Positions 25,256 to 35,700 of a stretch of DNA of 64,000 nucleotides are shown one piece after another. The position numbers were made by a program, and so were the translations under genes. Numbering within the stretch: the first letter of the stretch is position 1; every line of letters begins with the position of its first letter. The notes below the pieces were generated by a model, which had not been told where the DNA came from, ran no database searches, and was given only the letters and a program-made list of their open reading frames with translations. The DNA is from Boseongicola sp. SB0665_bin_10 (GTDB lineage: Bacteria; Pseudomonadota; Alphaproteobacteria; Rhodobacterales; Rhodobacteraceae). Where the stretch lies: NCBI GenBank assembly GCA_009838075.1, contig VXSG01000097.1, forward strand, positions 1 to 64,000, read 5' to 3'.

Positions 25256-25921
25256 ATGCATGCGAACTGGACGGATGCGATCGAGGAAACGCTGATTGCG
25301 GCGCTTCTCGGCCTGATGACCCTTTTGACCTTCGCGAACGTAGTTGCCCGGTACGTGTTCAATTCAAACATCCTCTGGGCGCTGGAGTTGACGGTCTTTG
25401 CCTTCGGCTGGCTTGTGCTTCTTGGCGCGTCCTACGCGGTCAAGAAGGGCATGCATCTGGGCGTCGACCTGGTCATCAATGCGGTGCAGCCGCGCGCGCG
25501 CCGCGTCCTTGGCCTGGTTTCGGTTGCTTGCTGCATTGCGTTTGCATGTCTGCTCCTGAAGGGCGGCTACGACTACTGGGCGGTTTTCGCGGACCTGCCT
25601 CCAACCGAGGGACGCTGGTTTCCCTTGGGATTCCCCGAAACGTTTCGAAGCCAGTCCTTCTACGAGGTGAACGACATTCCGCTGCCCGAATTCCTGAGAT
25701 TCATCGAGGGTTGGCTGCTGTATCCCGGCGATCCTCCCTTCGAGAAGGTGCCGAAGGCAATCCCCTACGCTGTGCTGCCGCTGTCCGCAATGCTCCTGCT
25801 CTTTCGATTCCTTCAGGCAGCATGGCGCATCTGGCACGGCAGCACCGATCGGCTGGTTGTCAGTCACGAGGTCGACGACGAGCTGGCGGAAACCCGGGCA
25901 GGTGCGAGGGAGACGGAATAG
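25256..25921 (+). CDS. dctQ: TRAP transporter small permease, DctQ type
   Basis: A 221-residue four-helix membrane subunit. EETLIAALLGLMTLLTFANVVARYVFN and WALELTVFAFGWLVLLGASYAVKKGMHLGVD are the classic DctQ blocks. An extra soluble stretch between the last helices (LPPTEGRWFPLGFPETFRSQ and the following 50 residues) makes it longer than the usual 160-180. ATG at 25256 is used because the homology begins there; the ORF opens 28 codons earlier. Its TAG shares its last base with the dctM GTG. Confidence 0.9.
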   Translation: MHANWTDAIEETLIAALLGLMTLLTFANVVARYVFNSNILWALELTVFAFGWLVLLGASYAVKKGMHLGVDLVINAVQPRARRVLGLVSVACCIAFACLLLKGGYDYWAVFADLPPTEGRWFPLGFPETFRSQSFYEVNDIPLPEFLRFIEGWLLYPGDPPFEKVPKAIPYAVLPLSAMLLLFRFLQAAWRIWHGSTDRLVVSHEVDDELAETRAGARETE

Positions 25922-27297
25922 TGGAGGTCGTCCTTCTGTTCTCGACGGTCATCGGGTTCCTGCTGCTCGGCGTCCCGATCGCGGTTGCGCTCGGGTTGTC
26001 CTCGACGCTGTTCCTGCTGATCTACTCGGAGAGTTCGCTTGCCTCCGTATCAGGTACGCTCTTCGAGGCATTCGAGGGCCACTTCACGTTGCTTGCAATA
26101 CCGTTCTTCATTCTGGCGTCGGCCTTCATGACGACGGGTGGCGTTGCGCGCCGGATCATCCGGTTCTCGGTCGCTTGCGTCGGGCACTTGCCTGGCGGCC
26201 TGGCAATCGCTGGCGTCTTCGCCTGCATGCTCTTTGCGGCGCTTTCCGGCTCGTCCCCTGCAACGGTTGTCGCAATCGGCACGATCGTGGTGGCCGGCAT
26301 GCGTCAAGTTGGATACTCGAAGGAGTTCGCGGCAGGCGTGATCTGCAATGCAGGCACGCTTGGCATCCTCATTCCGCCGTCAATTGTCATGGTCGTGTAC
26401 GCGGCGGCGGTCGAGGTCTCGGTGGGACGGATGTTTCTCGCTGGCGTCATTCCCGGAATAGTCGCGGGCCTCATGCTGATGGTCACGATCTACGTGATAG
26501 CCAGGGTCCGCAACCTGCCACGGGGCGACTGGAAGGGCTTTCGGGAGATTCTTGAGAGTGGGCGCGAAGCAGGCTGGGGCCTCTTTCTCATACTCATCAT
26601 TCTTGGCGGCATCTATGGCGGGGTATTCACGCCAACCGAAGCCGCGGCAGTGGCAGCGGTCTACGCATTCGTTGTCGCCTGTTTTGTGTATCGCGACATG
26701 GGTCCGCTCGCGACGGCATCTGAGGCAGAAAACATTCCGCTGCATCGCAAGCCCCAGGCCCTGTTCACGGCATTCGTTCACCCGGACACCAGGCACACGC
26801 TTCTGGAGGCCGGAAAACTGACGATCACGCTTCTGTTCGTCATTGCGAACGCGCTTCTCCTGAAACACGTGCTGACCGACGAGCAGATTCCCCAGGGCAT
26901 TGCCGCAGCCATGCTGGAAGTTGGCTACGGTCCAGTCGCGTTCCTGATCATCGTGAACATCATCCTGCTGATCGGCGGGCAGTTCATGGAGCCATCCGGC
27001 CTGCTCGTGATCGTTGCTCCATTGATGTTCCCGATTGCGATCGAGCTTGGGATCGATCCGATCCATCTGGGCATCATCATGGTGGTCAACATGGAAATCG
27101 GCATGATCACGCCTCCCGTGGGCCTGAATCTCTTCGTGACGTCTGGCGTTGCGGGCATGCCGATGATGGCCGTCGTGCGGGCCGCATTGCCGTTCCTGGC
27201 CGTGCTGGTCGCGTTCCTGGTTCTGGTCACTTACGTGCCTTGGCTCAGCACCTTCCTGCCAAACACGTTCATGGGCCCGGAAATCATCACGAGGTAG
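25921..27297 (+). CDS. dctM: TRAP transporter large permease, DctM type
   Basis: The 458-residue channel subunit of the TRAP importer, with about 12 membrane segments. Blocks recognised: GVPIAVALGLSSTLFLL, FFILASAFMTTGGVARRIIRF, ALSGSSPATVVAIGTIV, GTLGILIPPSIVMVVYA, VFTPTEAAAVAAVYAF and MITPPVGLNLFVTSG. The start is GTG at 25921, overlapping the dctQ stop by one base, with GAGGGAGA upstream; no ATG is close. A hydrophilic insert of about 45 residues (YRDMGPLATASEAENI onward) separates the two halves. Substrate is unknown. Confidence 0.92.
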   Translation: MEVVLLFSTVIGFLLLGVPIAVALGLSSTLFLLIYSESSLASVSGTLFEAFEGHFTLLAIPFFILASAFMTTGGVARRIIRFSVACVGHLPGGLAIAGVFACMLFAALSGSSPATVVAIGTIVVAGMRQVGYSKEFAAGVICNAGTLGILIPPSIVMVVYAAAVEVSVGRMFLAGVIPGIVAGLMLMVTIYVIARVRNLPRGDWKGFREILESGREAGWGLFLILIILGGIYGGVFTPTEAAAVAAVYAFVVACFVYRDMGPLATASEAENIPLHRKPQALFTAFVHPDTRHTLLEAGKLTITLLFVIANALLLKHVLTDEQIPQGIAAAMLEVGYGPVAFLIIVNIILLIGGQFMEPSGLLVIVAPLMFPIAIELGIDPIHLGIIMVVNMEIGMITPPVGLNLFVTSGVAGMPMMAVVRAALPFLAVLVAFLVLVTYVPWLSTFLPNTFMGPEIITR

Positions 27298-27335
27298 CGG
27301 CCCCTTCCGGCATCCGTTCGCCCCGGGGAGAGGCG

Positions 27336-30326
27336 TCAGTCACGTGCCTCAACGCGCAGCTTCCCTTCCACTATCGTGCGCGTGAAGACGTCCGTCACCG
27401 CTTGCGCGGTGTCTTTCAGATGAGCCACGAGCGTGTCGAAGTCCGGGAAGTCGACACATCCAAGCATGAGTTCCCGGAATGCGTGGGGTGCGGTTTCCGG
27501 GTCGAACTGGCCTTCGAGACAAAGGCGGATGACCTGCTGAATCTGGGTATAAAGATGCAGCGCGTCGACGAGCGTCGCGGTTTCGTTTGCGCCGATCATC
27601 ACCGGACCAAGTGCCTCAAGCGTCGACCGCGTTTCGGCTCCCGGCGCCGGGAGGTCGTCCAGGACGTGGCCGGCGTGCAGGCGCAGGAACTGCGCGATGA
27701 ACTCGATGTCGATCAGGCCACCCGGAACCAGCTTCAGGTCCCAGACGTTCGCGGGAGGCTTTTCGTCCGCGATCCGCCGCCGCATCTCCGCCATGCTCTT
27801 GGCGGACTTTTTCACGTCGCGGACGGCAAAGAGAACGTCGTCAAGCACTTCCCAGACGTCAAGGGCAAGCGTCTGGTCGCCGGCAACGACGCGGGCGCGC
27901 GTCAACGCCATGTGCTCCCAGGTCCATGCTTCCTCGCGCTGATACCTGCTGAAGGCCTTGATGTTTGTTGCCACCGGACCCTTGTTGCCAGAGGGCCGAA
28001 GACGCATGTCAACTTCGTAGAGCACGCCCTCTGCGGTCGGGGCGGAGAGGGCGGCGATCAGCCGTCGCGTAAGCCGGGTGTAGTAGCGGACCGGGTCGAT
28101 CGGGTTGTCGCCATCCGATTCCGGGCAGTCGGGGTCGTGCGTGTAGAGCAGAATGATGTCGACGTCGGAATCTGCAGTCATCTCCAGGCTGCCGAGCTTT
28201 CCGAGGCCGACAATCGTCACCTTGCCGCCGGCGACGCGGCCGTGCGCGGCCTCCATTTCCCTCGTGACCGCAGCGAGCGCGGCCTGCATCGTCAGATCGG
28301 CTATGTCGGTGAATGCCCAGGCTGCGCGCTCGCCGCTGATTGCGCCGGTCAGGAGCCGCACGCCGATCAGGAACTTCTGTTCGGCGGCGAAGATGCGCAG
28401 GCGGTTGAGAATCTCCTCGTGGGCGAATTCGCCGTTGAGAAATGCGTCAAGGCGGTCCGACAGCACGCGACGGACTGGCAGTTCTGACAGCAGCGCCGGA
28501 TCCAGCATGCCGTCGAATATGTTCGGCTTGCGGCTTATGACAGTGGCGAGTTTCGGGGCGGCGCCGAGGATGTTCACCAGCAGCGACATCAGGCCGGAAT
28601 TGCTGCCGAGGACGGAGAAAAGCTGAATGCCGGCAGGCAATGCAGAAAGAAACGTGTCAAACTTCACGAGCGTCCCGTCAGGCTGCCCGGTATCGGCGAA
28701 TGTCTGCAAGAGCCGCGGCATGAGATCGGCAAGACGATGGCGCGCCGCGTCGGTCCGGGTTGCACGGTAGCGTCCGGACTGCCACGTCCGGACGGTTGAC
28801 GACACCTCGGACGGGCGTTGAAACCCCATCCTGCCCAGTGTTTCAAGAGTGTCCGGATCGTCGTCGTCACCGGCGAAGACAAAACTGCCTTCCTCGACCG
28901 GGTGGTCCTTGTCCTGCTCGAAGAGCCGGTCATAGTGGCCCTCGACCAGTTCCAGCGTCTTCCGAAACGTGTCGGCAAAGGACTCTGCGCTCTCAAATCC
29001 CATCATCAGGGCGAGTTCGCAGAGTTCTTCCTCGTTGTCCGGCAGCAAGTGGGTTTGCTCGTCGCGTCGCATCTGGATGCGGTGTTCGACATCGCGCAGG
29101 AACCAGTAGGCGTCCCGGAGCAGGATTTCCGTCTTGTGGTCGATCCATCCTTGCTCGGCCAGCGCCGCAAGGGTTCTCTCCGTCGGACGCGTGCGGAGCG
29201 CAGGCATGCGTCCGCCCGCAATCAGTTGCTGGGTCTGTGCAAAGAACTCGATTTCCCGAATGCCGCCGCGCCCGAGCTTGACGTTGTGTCCAAGCACCGT
29301 GATTTCGCCAAATCCCTTGTGCGCATGGATCTGCCGCTTGATCGAGTGGATGTCCGCGATGGCAACGTAATCGAGGTACTTGCGGAAGATGAACGGCGTC
29401 ATGTCCCTGCAAAAGGCGCCGCCGGTCTGCAGGTCGCCTGCCACGACGCCCGCCTTGATGTATGCCGCTCGCTCCCAGGTCTGGCCCCTGTCCTCGTAGT
29501 AGCGCATCGCGATTTCGTAGGGCAGGGCAAGTGCTGTGGAGCCGGGGTCCGGCCGCAGGCGGAGGTCGGTCCGGAAGACGTACCCGTCTCCCGTGCGTTC
29601 CTGCAGGATCTTGATGAGACGGCGGATCATGCGGGAGAAGATGCGTGTGGCCTCGCCCTCATCCCTCACGATCCCTGCCTGCGGATCGTAGATCACAACG
29701 AGATCGATGTCGGAGGAGTAGTTCAGCTCGCCTGAACCGAGCTTGCCCATGCCGATGACGGCAAGTCCCGACGCCCTGCTCGGGTCCTCCGTGTCGTTCA
29801 GGACCAGCCTGCCGGAATTGTGCGCCGCCATCAGCACGTGATTGACTGCCGACGATGCGGCGGCGCGCGCGAAGGCGCTGAGCCACGAGGTGACCTTTCG
29901 CGCCTCGAGGACCCGCCTGAGGTCGTACAGTGCCAGCGAGAAGGCAAGCTGGCGCTTGAGCTCGCGCAGGCGTCGCATGATGTCAGGTTCCGCAGGGTGG
30001 GTTCGCCACGCCGCCCTTGCATCCTCGACAAGGCGATTGAGCAATCCGTCCGGCGCTTCAACAAAGGTCGGCAGGACGCATTCCGGGTGAGTGGTCGCGA
30101 TGCCGCGAAGATGCGGCGAAAGCGCGAGCGAAGCCAGAAGAAGGTCTCGGTTCCGCGATTCCTTGGCCAGAAACGCGATCAGCTCGGGTTGGTCGGACCT
30201 GGCTTCGCGAAGATCGCTCAACACCTCTTCGGCGACTTCCCCCGAAACGGATCTTATCGGCCTGCAGATGCCTGCAAGGAAGAGTTCGTCGGCTGCATCG
30301 GTGATCGTCGAAACCTGACCCGGCAT
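27336..30326 (-). CDS. glnE: bifunctional glutamine synthetase adenylyltransferase/deadenylyltransferase
   Basis: GlnE, 996 residues, adds or removes AMP on glutamine synthetase in response to PII and glutamine. Both nucleotidyltransferase halves carry the active-site pattern: GMGKLGSGELNYSSDIDLVV in the N-terminal deadenylylase half and GLGKLGSLEMTADSDVDIILL in the C-terminal adenylylase half. Full family length. ATG at 30326 has AGAAGGG about 9 bases before. It converges on dctM with 38 bases between. Confidence 0.95.
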   Translation of the reverse strand: MPGQVSTITDAADELFLAGICRPIRSVSGEVAEEVLSDLREARSDQPELIAFLAKESRNRDLLLASLALSPHLRGIATTHPECVLPTFVEAPDGLLNRLVEDARAAWRTHPAEPDIMRRLRELKRQLAFSLALYDLRRVLEARKVTSWLSAFARAAASSAVNHVLMAAHNSGRLVLNDTEDPSRASGLAVIGMGKLGSGELNYSSDIDLVVIYDPQAGIVRDEGEATRIFSRMIRRLIKILQERTGDGYVFRTDLRLRPDPGSTALALPYEIAMRYYEDRGQTWERAAYIKAGVVAGDLQTGGAFCRDMTPFIFRKYLDYVAIADIHSIKRQIHAHKGFGEITVLGHNVKLGRGGIREIEFFAQTQQLIAGGRMPALRTRPTERTLAALAEQGWIDHKTEILLRDAYWFLRDVEHRIQMRRDEQTHLLPDNEEELCELALMMGFESAESFADTFRKTLELVEGHYDRLFEQDKDHPVEEGSFVFAGDDDDPDTLETLGRMGFQRPSEVSSTVRTWQSGRYRATRTDAARHRLADLMPRLLQTFADTGQPDGTLVKFDTFLSALPAGIQLFSVLGSNSGLMSLLVNILGAAPKLATVISRKPNIFDGMLDPALLSELPVRRVLSDRLDAFLNGEFAHEEILNRLRIFAAEQKFLIGVRLLTGAISGERAAWAFTDIADLTMQAALAAVTREMEAAHGRVAGGKVTIVGLGKLGSLEMTADSDVDIILLYTHDPDCPESDGDNPIDPVRYYTRLTRRLIAALSAPTAEGVLYEVDMRLRPSGNKGPVATNIKAFSRYQREEAWTWEHMALTRARVVAGDQTLALDVWEVLDDVLFAVRDVKKSAKSMAEMRRRIADEKPPANVWDLKLVPGGLIDIEFIAQFLRLHAGHVLDDLPAPGAETRSTLEALGPVMIGANETATLVDALHLYTQIQQVIRLCLEGQFDPETAPHAFRELMLGCVDFPDFDTLVAHLKDTAQAVTDVFTRTIVEGKLRVEARD

Positions 30327-30519
30327 GCCAAATGCCCTTCTTCGAACACTTCCGCTACGTTGCTTGTCCCGTTCGCGATTGACAAGATCCGGGCCGGACG
30401 GCTTCGCGACGTATTCGGCGGCGAAGCCGGGCCTTCAAGGACTCGATGTCGCCCCTTGCAGATGCGCGTCCAAGAACAGGACGCCACGGTCGCGGCGTCC
30501 CGATCTCATCGCGTGCGGT

Positions 30520-31047
30520 TCACGTCTTGATTGACGCCGTCATCGCCGGGGCATCTGGCGGAGGCGATCCAGAAGCCTTGGGCGGGTTGCTGACAGGCTT
30601 GACGCTGGGCGGATCCTTCTGCCGCTGAACCGAACCGTCAAAATGTGCGCCCGATTCGATTGCGATCGTCTTGTGGATGATATCGCCCTCGACGCGCGCA
30701 TTGGATGTGAGACGCACCTTGAGGCCACGCACCTTGCCGACGACACGTCCGTGCACGACCACATCGTCAGCGTTGCATTCGCCCTTGATGGTCGCGCTTT
30801 CTCCAACGGTGAGGAGATGAGCGTGAATGTTGCCCTCCACCTCGCCTTCGATGTTGATGTCGCCTGACGTCTTGATGTTGCCGATGACCTTGAGGTCCGA
30901 TGCCAGCACCGAGGGAGGCGGCTTGGCCTTCTGGGTGCGTGCGGGCACTTCGCTGACGGTCGGCACGTCCTCTCCAGCCTTGGCCTTGAAGGTCTCGCCG
31001 GACGTCTGATTCGAGTCGGGTTCGCTTGTCTTGGTCTTAGAAAACAT
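30520..31047 (-). CDS. bactofilin (DUF583 cytoskeletal protein)
   Basis: A 175-residue bactofilin: a disordered charged N-terminus of about 45 residues, then a right-handed beta-helix core from VLASDLKVIGNIKTSGDINIEGEVEGNI to HKTIAIESGAHFDGSVQR with the repeating G-x-hydrophobic pattern, and a Pro/Ser tail. Bactofilins polymerise without nucleotide and place cell-wall enzymes. Its start codon overlaps the end of the M23 peptidase gene by 11 bases, so the two are co-translated; this pairing is known from other bacteria, where the peptidase is the partner. Confidence 0.92.
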   Translation of the reverse strand: MFSKTKTSEPDSNQTSGETFKAKAGEDVPTVSEVPARTQKAKPPPSVLASDLKVIGNIKTSGDINIEGEVEGNIHAHLLTVGESATIKGECNADDVVVHGRVVGKVRGLKVRLTSNARVEGDIIHKTIAIESGAHFDGSVQRQKDPPSVKPVSNPPKASGSPPPDAPAMTASIKT

Positions 31048-32341
31048 CTCTCGCTGCCTTGATGTAAATCAGTGGGTTGATCGCTTTCCCATGTGTACGG
31101 ATTTCGTAGTGCAGATGGGTCCCCGTCGAGTTTCCAGTGTTTCCCATATCACCGATTCTCTCCCCGCGCGAGACTCTTTGCCCTTCTTTCACCCGGATTC
31201 GAGAAAGATGTGCATATCGGGTCTCGAAGTCGAAATCGTGCTTGATCTTGACCAGTTTGCCGTAGCCCGCATGCCGTCTCGCAAACGTCACGACGCCGTC
31301 CCCGGTTGCAAGGATCGGGGTTCCGGACGGTCCCGCCCAGTCATGGCCCCGATGCATCTTGCCCCAGCGCATCCCGAACCCGCTGGTCGAACGATGAACA
31401 CCTCGAATCGGATAGCCGAAGGGCATGCTCTGCACTGCGACGCGGTACAGCTCGACCTCGCGAAGCTGTTCCAGAACTTCGCCGGCCCGGAGCAGCTGGG
31501 GATCCTCGTCGGCATCCCCCGACGTCGAAAAGACCACCGGCGAAATCAGGCCGCCCTGTCCGGAATATCGCCGCCTCACCTGTTCGATAATGCTGTCGGT
31601 CGGCAGGCCGACGGCAGCGAACATGTCCTTGATCGGCGCCAGCGAGGTCTCGACGGCGTCTTCGATCTGGCGAAACACCCGTTCGTTGCGTTCGATCTCC
31701 AGTCTCTTCTCGAACGCGATCTCGTCGAGCCGGGCCTCCGCCGTGTCGGCGGCTCTCCTTATGTCATCCCTCTCCTCCGCAACGCTGGCCAGCGCGGAGG
31801 TCAGGAAGCCGAGCGTTGCGACAAGCTCTTCTTCCGTCGTTTCGGCAGCAAGCCCATCCGCATTTTCGCCGAGCCTTGCCAGCAGGGCTGCGGCTTGCAA
31901 CCGTGCGTCGTCACGCTCCTCCATGGACTTTCGAAGCGTGCTGGCGATCACGTCGACGCCTGTTTCCAGTTCTCGGCGGCGATCTTCGGAACGAAGAAGC
32001 CGGGACTGGATGGTCGATATCTCGTCCAGGGCGGCAGCAAGTCGCTCATGGGCGTCAGCTGCCTCCCTCGCACGGTCGTTGCGCTCGATTGCCAGCCCGT
32101 TGAGGCGCGACTCGTAGACGGCCTGGTCCCGGAGCGCCTGTTCGTAGAGGGTGCCCGACCCGAATCCGTGCATCACGACCATGGCTGACGACACTATCGT
32201 CCAGCAGAGGAGCAGCGCGGCGCCCGAAATTCCGGCGATCTGGACGAAGGGAGTGAGCCTAATGAGCCTTGTTTCGCCGTCAGTTCGAAGGAATAGCCGT
32301 TTCTCTGGAAAGGCGCGTGCGAGCGTTGAACGAAATTTCAT
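31037..32341 (-). CDS. M23 (LytM-like) peptidoglycan endopeptidase, membrane-anchored
   Basis: A 434-residue protein: one membrane segment near residues 30-55 (ISGAALLLCWTIVSSAMVVMHGF), a long coiled coil (about 70-230, heptad-rich with many Glu/Arg), then an M23 domain with GMRWGKMHRGHDWAGPSGTP (HxxxD zinc ligands) and the HxH motif in GTHLHYEIR. The active-site residues look intact, so it should cut peptide cross-links. A GTG start five codons earlier (32356) is also possible; neither has a clear Shine-Dalgarno. It is upstream of and overlaps the bactofilin gene. Confidence 0.9.
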   Translation of the reverse strand: MKFRSTLARAFPEKRLFLRTDGETRLIRLTPFVQIAGISGAALLLCWTIVSSAMVVMHGFGSGTLYEQALRDQAVYESRLNGLAIERNDRAREAADAHERLAAALDEISTIQSRLLRSEDRRRELETGVDVIASTLRKSMEERDDARLQAAALLARLGENADGLAAETTEEELVATLGFLTSALASVAEERDDIRRAADTAEARLDEIAFEKRLEIERNERVFRQIEDAVETSLAPIKDMFAAVGLPTDSIIEQVRRRYSGQGGLISPVVFSTSGDADEDPQLLRAGEVLEQLREVELYRVAVQSMPFGYPIRGVHRSTSGFGMRWGKMHRGHDWAGPSGTPILATGDGVVTFARRHAGYGKLVKIKHDFDFETRYAHLSRIRVKEGQRVSRGERIGDMGNTGNSTGTHLHYEIRTHGKAINPLIYIKAARDVF

Positions 32342-32761
32342 GCCCAAGAGATTCACGTGCGGCTGTACCTTGTCTTGGGAAAAGTGCTAAGGATTCATGC
32401 CTTTGCGCGGTGCCTTGTGTCAAGTCCCGCGCCATGTCCATTCGGAGTCCTTCGCCCATCCGGACCAACGGCAGGCCAAATGGGCGGAAATCTGCCGAAA
32501 TCCCGCAATTGATCCACAGGAAGCGCACGCATGGGGCATCGCCTGCAACGTGCATCGAGACACGTTGGCGCAGACTTCGGGATCGCAAGGCGCTCCGGGA
32601 CCGAGGCCAGGCGGGCACAACCTGGCTGGCACCTTCCCGGGACAGCCCGGGCGAGCGCAAGGTGCCGTGCGGGCCGGTTCGCAGGAACGGACTCATGTTT
32701 GTTTTCGGCTCCATGGAATGCTGCTAGGTTCCGGCGCACATCATGCTGAGCGGTTTCCAAC
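32342..32761. other. gene-free gap with a long bipartite hairpin
   Basis: About 420 bases between divergent genes, with no credible coding frame. At 32628-32666 arms GGCACCTT and AAGGTGCC enclose a second stem CCCGGG-ACAG-CCCGGG, with a 7-base bulge (CGAGCGC) on the 3' side. It ends 96 bases before the start of the AsmA-like gene and would lie in that gene's 5' leader if transcription starts upstream. Confidence 0.5.
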
Positions 32762-35700
32762 ATGAAGACTTCGGAGACGGGCAAGAACGGCGAGCCTCCC
32801 GAGACCCCAAGGACCGGCGGGACGGGCGGACGCCTGCGCGCAGGCCTTGGGCTGATGCTGTCGCTTGCAGCTGCCGGTCTCGTGATCGTTGTTCTGGCGC
32901 TGGTCCTGTCTGGACGGTCGCTGCCGCTGCCCGAATTCGCGCGTGCCATGGTCGAGGACAGGGTGAACACACTTGCCGGGGACGTCGTGATCAATCTGGG
33001 AAGCGTGAGTCTTTCCGTTGGACGCGACGGATCGCCGTTGATCCTGATGCGTGATGTCCTTGTGGCGCAGCGTGACGGCAATTCGCTTGCGCACTTGAAC
33101 AGCCTGGGCGTTGGCATGTCGCTGGAAAGCCTGTTTCGCGGAAGGGTTGCCCTTTCGCGCATGCTGCTGGAGGGTGCACAGGTCACGGTGAGACGCGACG
33201 GTGACGGGCGGTTTTCCTATCGTTCGCAGGAGGAGTTCTGGGAATCAGAGGCGGAACCGCTGCCGGGAATTCTCGAGGAAGTCGACCGGGTCATCGGCGG
33301 CCCGACGCTGTCCTCCCTGGAGGAGATCAGGGCGACCGGAATCGTGCTGACCCTCGAGGACGCCCGAAGCGGGCGCATCTGGCAGGCCTCCAACGCCTCG
33401 GCAGTGCTCCGGCAGTCCGAGGACGTGCTGACGGTTTCGGCGAGTTCGGATGTGTTCAGCGGCACGGACGAGCTTGCCCAGATGCAACTATCCGTTTCAA
33501 GGAGCCGTGACACCGGACGTGTTTCGCTCGGCGCCCAGGTCACGAACATGCCTGCGGCCGACATTGCGCTTCAGTCTCCGGTCCTTTCCCTGCTTGGCGT
33601 GCTTGATGCACCGATTTCGGGCGCCGTTCGAACGGAATTCGGAGCGAACGGCGAGTTGTTATCCCTCGCAGGAACGCTGGACATTGCACAGGGTGCGCTT
33701 CGTCCGACCGAGGACGTTCCGCCAGTCGAGTTCGATTCCGCACGCGCTTATTTCAATTTCGATTCCGAACAGCAGAGAATCGTGCTCTCCGAGGTGGCCT
33801 TTTCCGCCATGAGCGGCGAAGTCCTGGCCACCGGCCATGTCTATCTGCGCGATCCTGACGGGGCATGGCCCCGCTCGTTCCTTGGCCAGTTCAGGATCGA
33901 GAGGCTTGCCTATGCCGGAGACATCTTTCAGGCCCCGCTGTCATTCGAGGATGTCAGGATGGACGTTCGACTGAGACTTGATCCGTTCTCGGTGGAACTG
34001 GCCCAACTCGTCGTCGACAACGAGGGCATTCCTCTGCGGGCCAGCGGCAGTGTCAGCATCCGCAACGGTCATTGGCTTGCAACGATTGACGCGAAGACCG
34101 AAAGAGTCGCAACAAGGCGGGTCATGGACTTGTGGCCTACGGCGTTGGCTCCCAAGACGCGAGGCTGGGTGGCGCGCAACGTGAAGGGCGGCGTGCTCCA
34201 CAATGCGTCAGCCGCGGTTCGTTACGAGACCGGGGAACTGACGCCCGAGTATTCCTTGAGCTTTGAAGTCGAGGAAGGGACCGCGAAGGTCCTTTCCGGG
34301 ATGCCGACGCTCGACGGCGTCGGAGCCCTGGCCACGATTCGCGACAGCGCCTTCGTCCTGGCGATGGATCAAGGGGGAATGACGGTCGGAACCGGCGACA
34401 GGCTTGATCTTTCCGGGTCCGTGTTTCGGGTCGCTGACTTGCGCGCGAAACCGGCGCAAGGCGTCATTGAGATTGACGTTACGGGATCCTTGACCGCCGT
34501 CCTGACCGCCCTGAACAACCGTCCGTTGCGAGTCATGGAACGGGCGAGCCAGCCTCCGCACATCGCGCGCGCAAACGCCGAGGCGCGCGCGGTCGTGCGC
34601 CTGCCCTTGATTGACGGCCTCCGGCAGGACGACGTCACGTATCGCGTTGATGCGCGGATCCGCAACGTGCACTCGGAATTGCTGGTGGCGGACCGGGTCT
34701 TCGCTTCGCCGGAACTGGTGCTTGCAGCGAACGAGTCCGGGATCGGCGTCGTAGGCTCGGCGACCCTGGATGACGTTCCGCTGACCGCAAGCTGGCGTCA
34801 GCCTTTCGGGGCCGGTGCGTCTGACGGGGGACGCATCAAGGGGACGGTGGTCCTTTCGCCGGAAGCCGCGGCCGCGTTCGGCGTGCCCTTGCCGCCGACA
34901 TCGATCAGCGGAAGTGCCGTTGCGCAATTCGACCTTGCATTGCCGTTGACCGGTCCTGCCCGGCTGGATCTCGCGTCCGATCTCAAGGGAATTGCGATCA
35001 CGTTGCCGCAAATCGAGTGGAGCAAACCGGCGGATGCAGTCGCCATGCTTGAAGCGAAGGCAAAGCTGGGCGACGCGCCGGAAGTCGAACGCCTTTCCTT
35101 CTCGGGTGACGGCCTGTCCTTTGTCGGGGCGTTCGAACTCCTTGACGGGGGCCTCGGGCGTGCAGCATTCGATGAAATCAGGATCGGCGACTGGGCGGAT
35201 GTTTCCGCCGAAATCTCGGCTGGCCCGGGCGGCGCGGTCGCAGTGATCACGGGAGGCATGCTTGACCTGCGCGAAAGCGAATTTGGCGACGACGGAGAAT
35301 CCGGCGTGACGACGCGCACGTTGTTCGACATCACGCTGGACCGATTGATCATGTCGGACAGCGTCGTGCTGTCTCCCTTTGTTGGCCAGGTTGAAAGAGG
35401 ACCCAACGGATTCTCGGGCGCAATCGAGAGTCGCGTGAACGGGCGCACGGCGATTTCGGGACGGCTCGTGCCGACGGACGGCGGAACGGCCATTCGGATA
35501 CAGTCGGACGACGCCTCCGGGGTCCTTCGGGATACCGGCATAACGCCCAATGCCAGGGAAGGGGTGCTTGACCTTGCCCTGGTTCCTGTTCCCGGAGCGG
35601 GTGGCAACACGTATGACGGGGAATTCCAGATCAGCGACCTGCGTATTCGGAGGGCGCCGGCAATGGCGGAGCTGCTTGACGCGATCAGCGTGGTCGGCCT

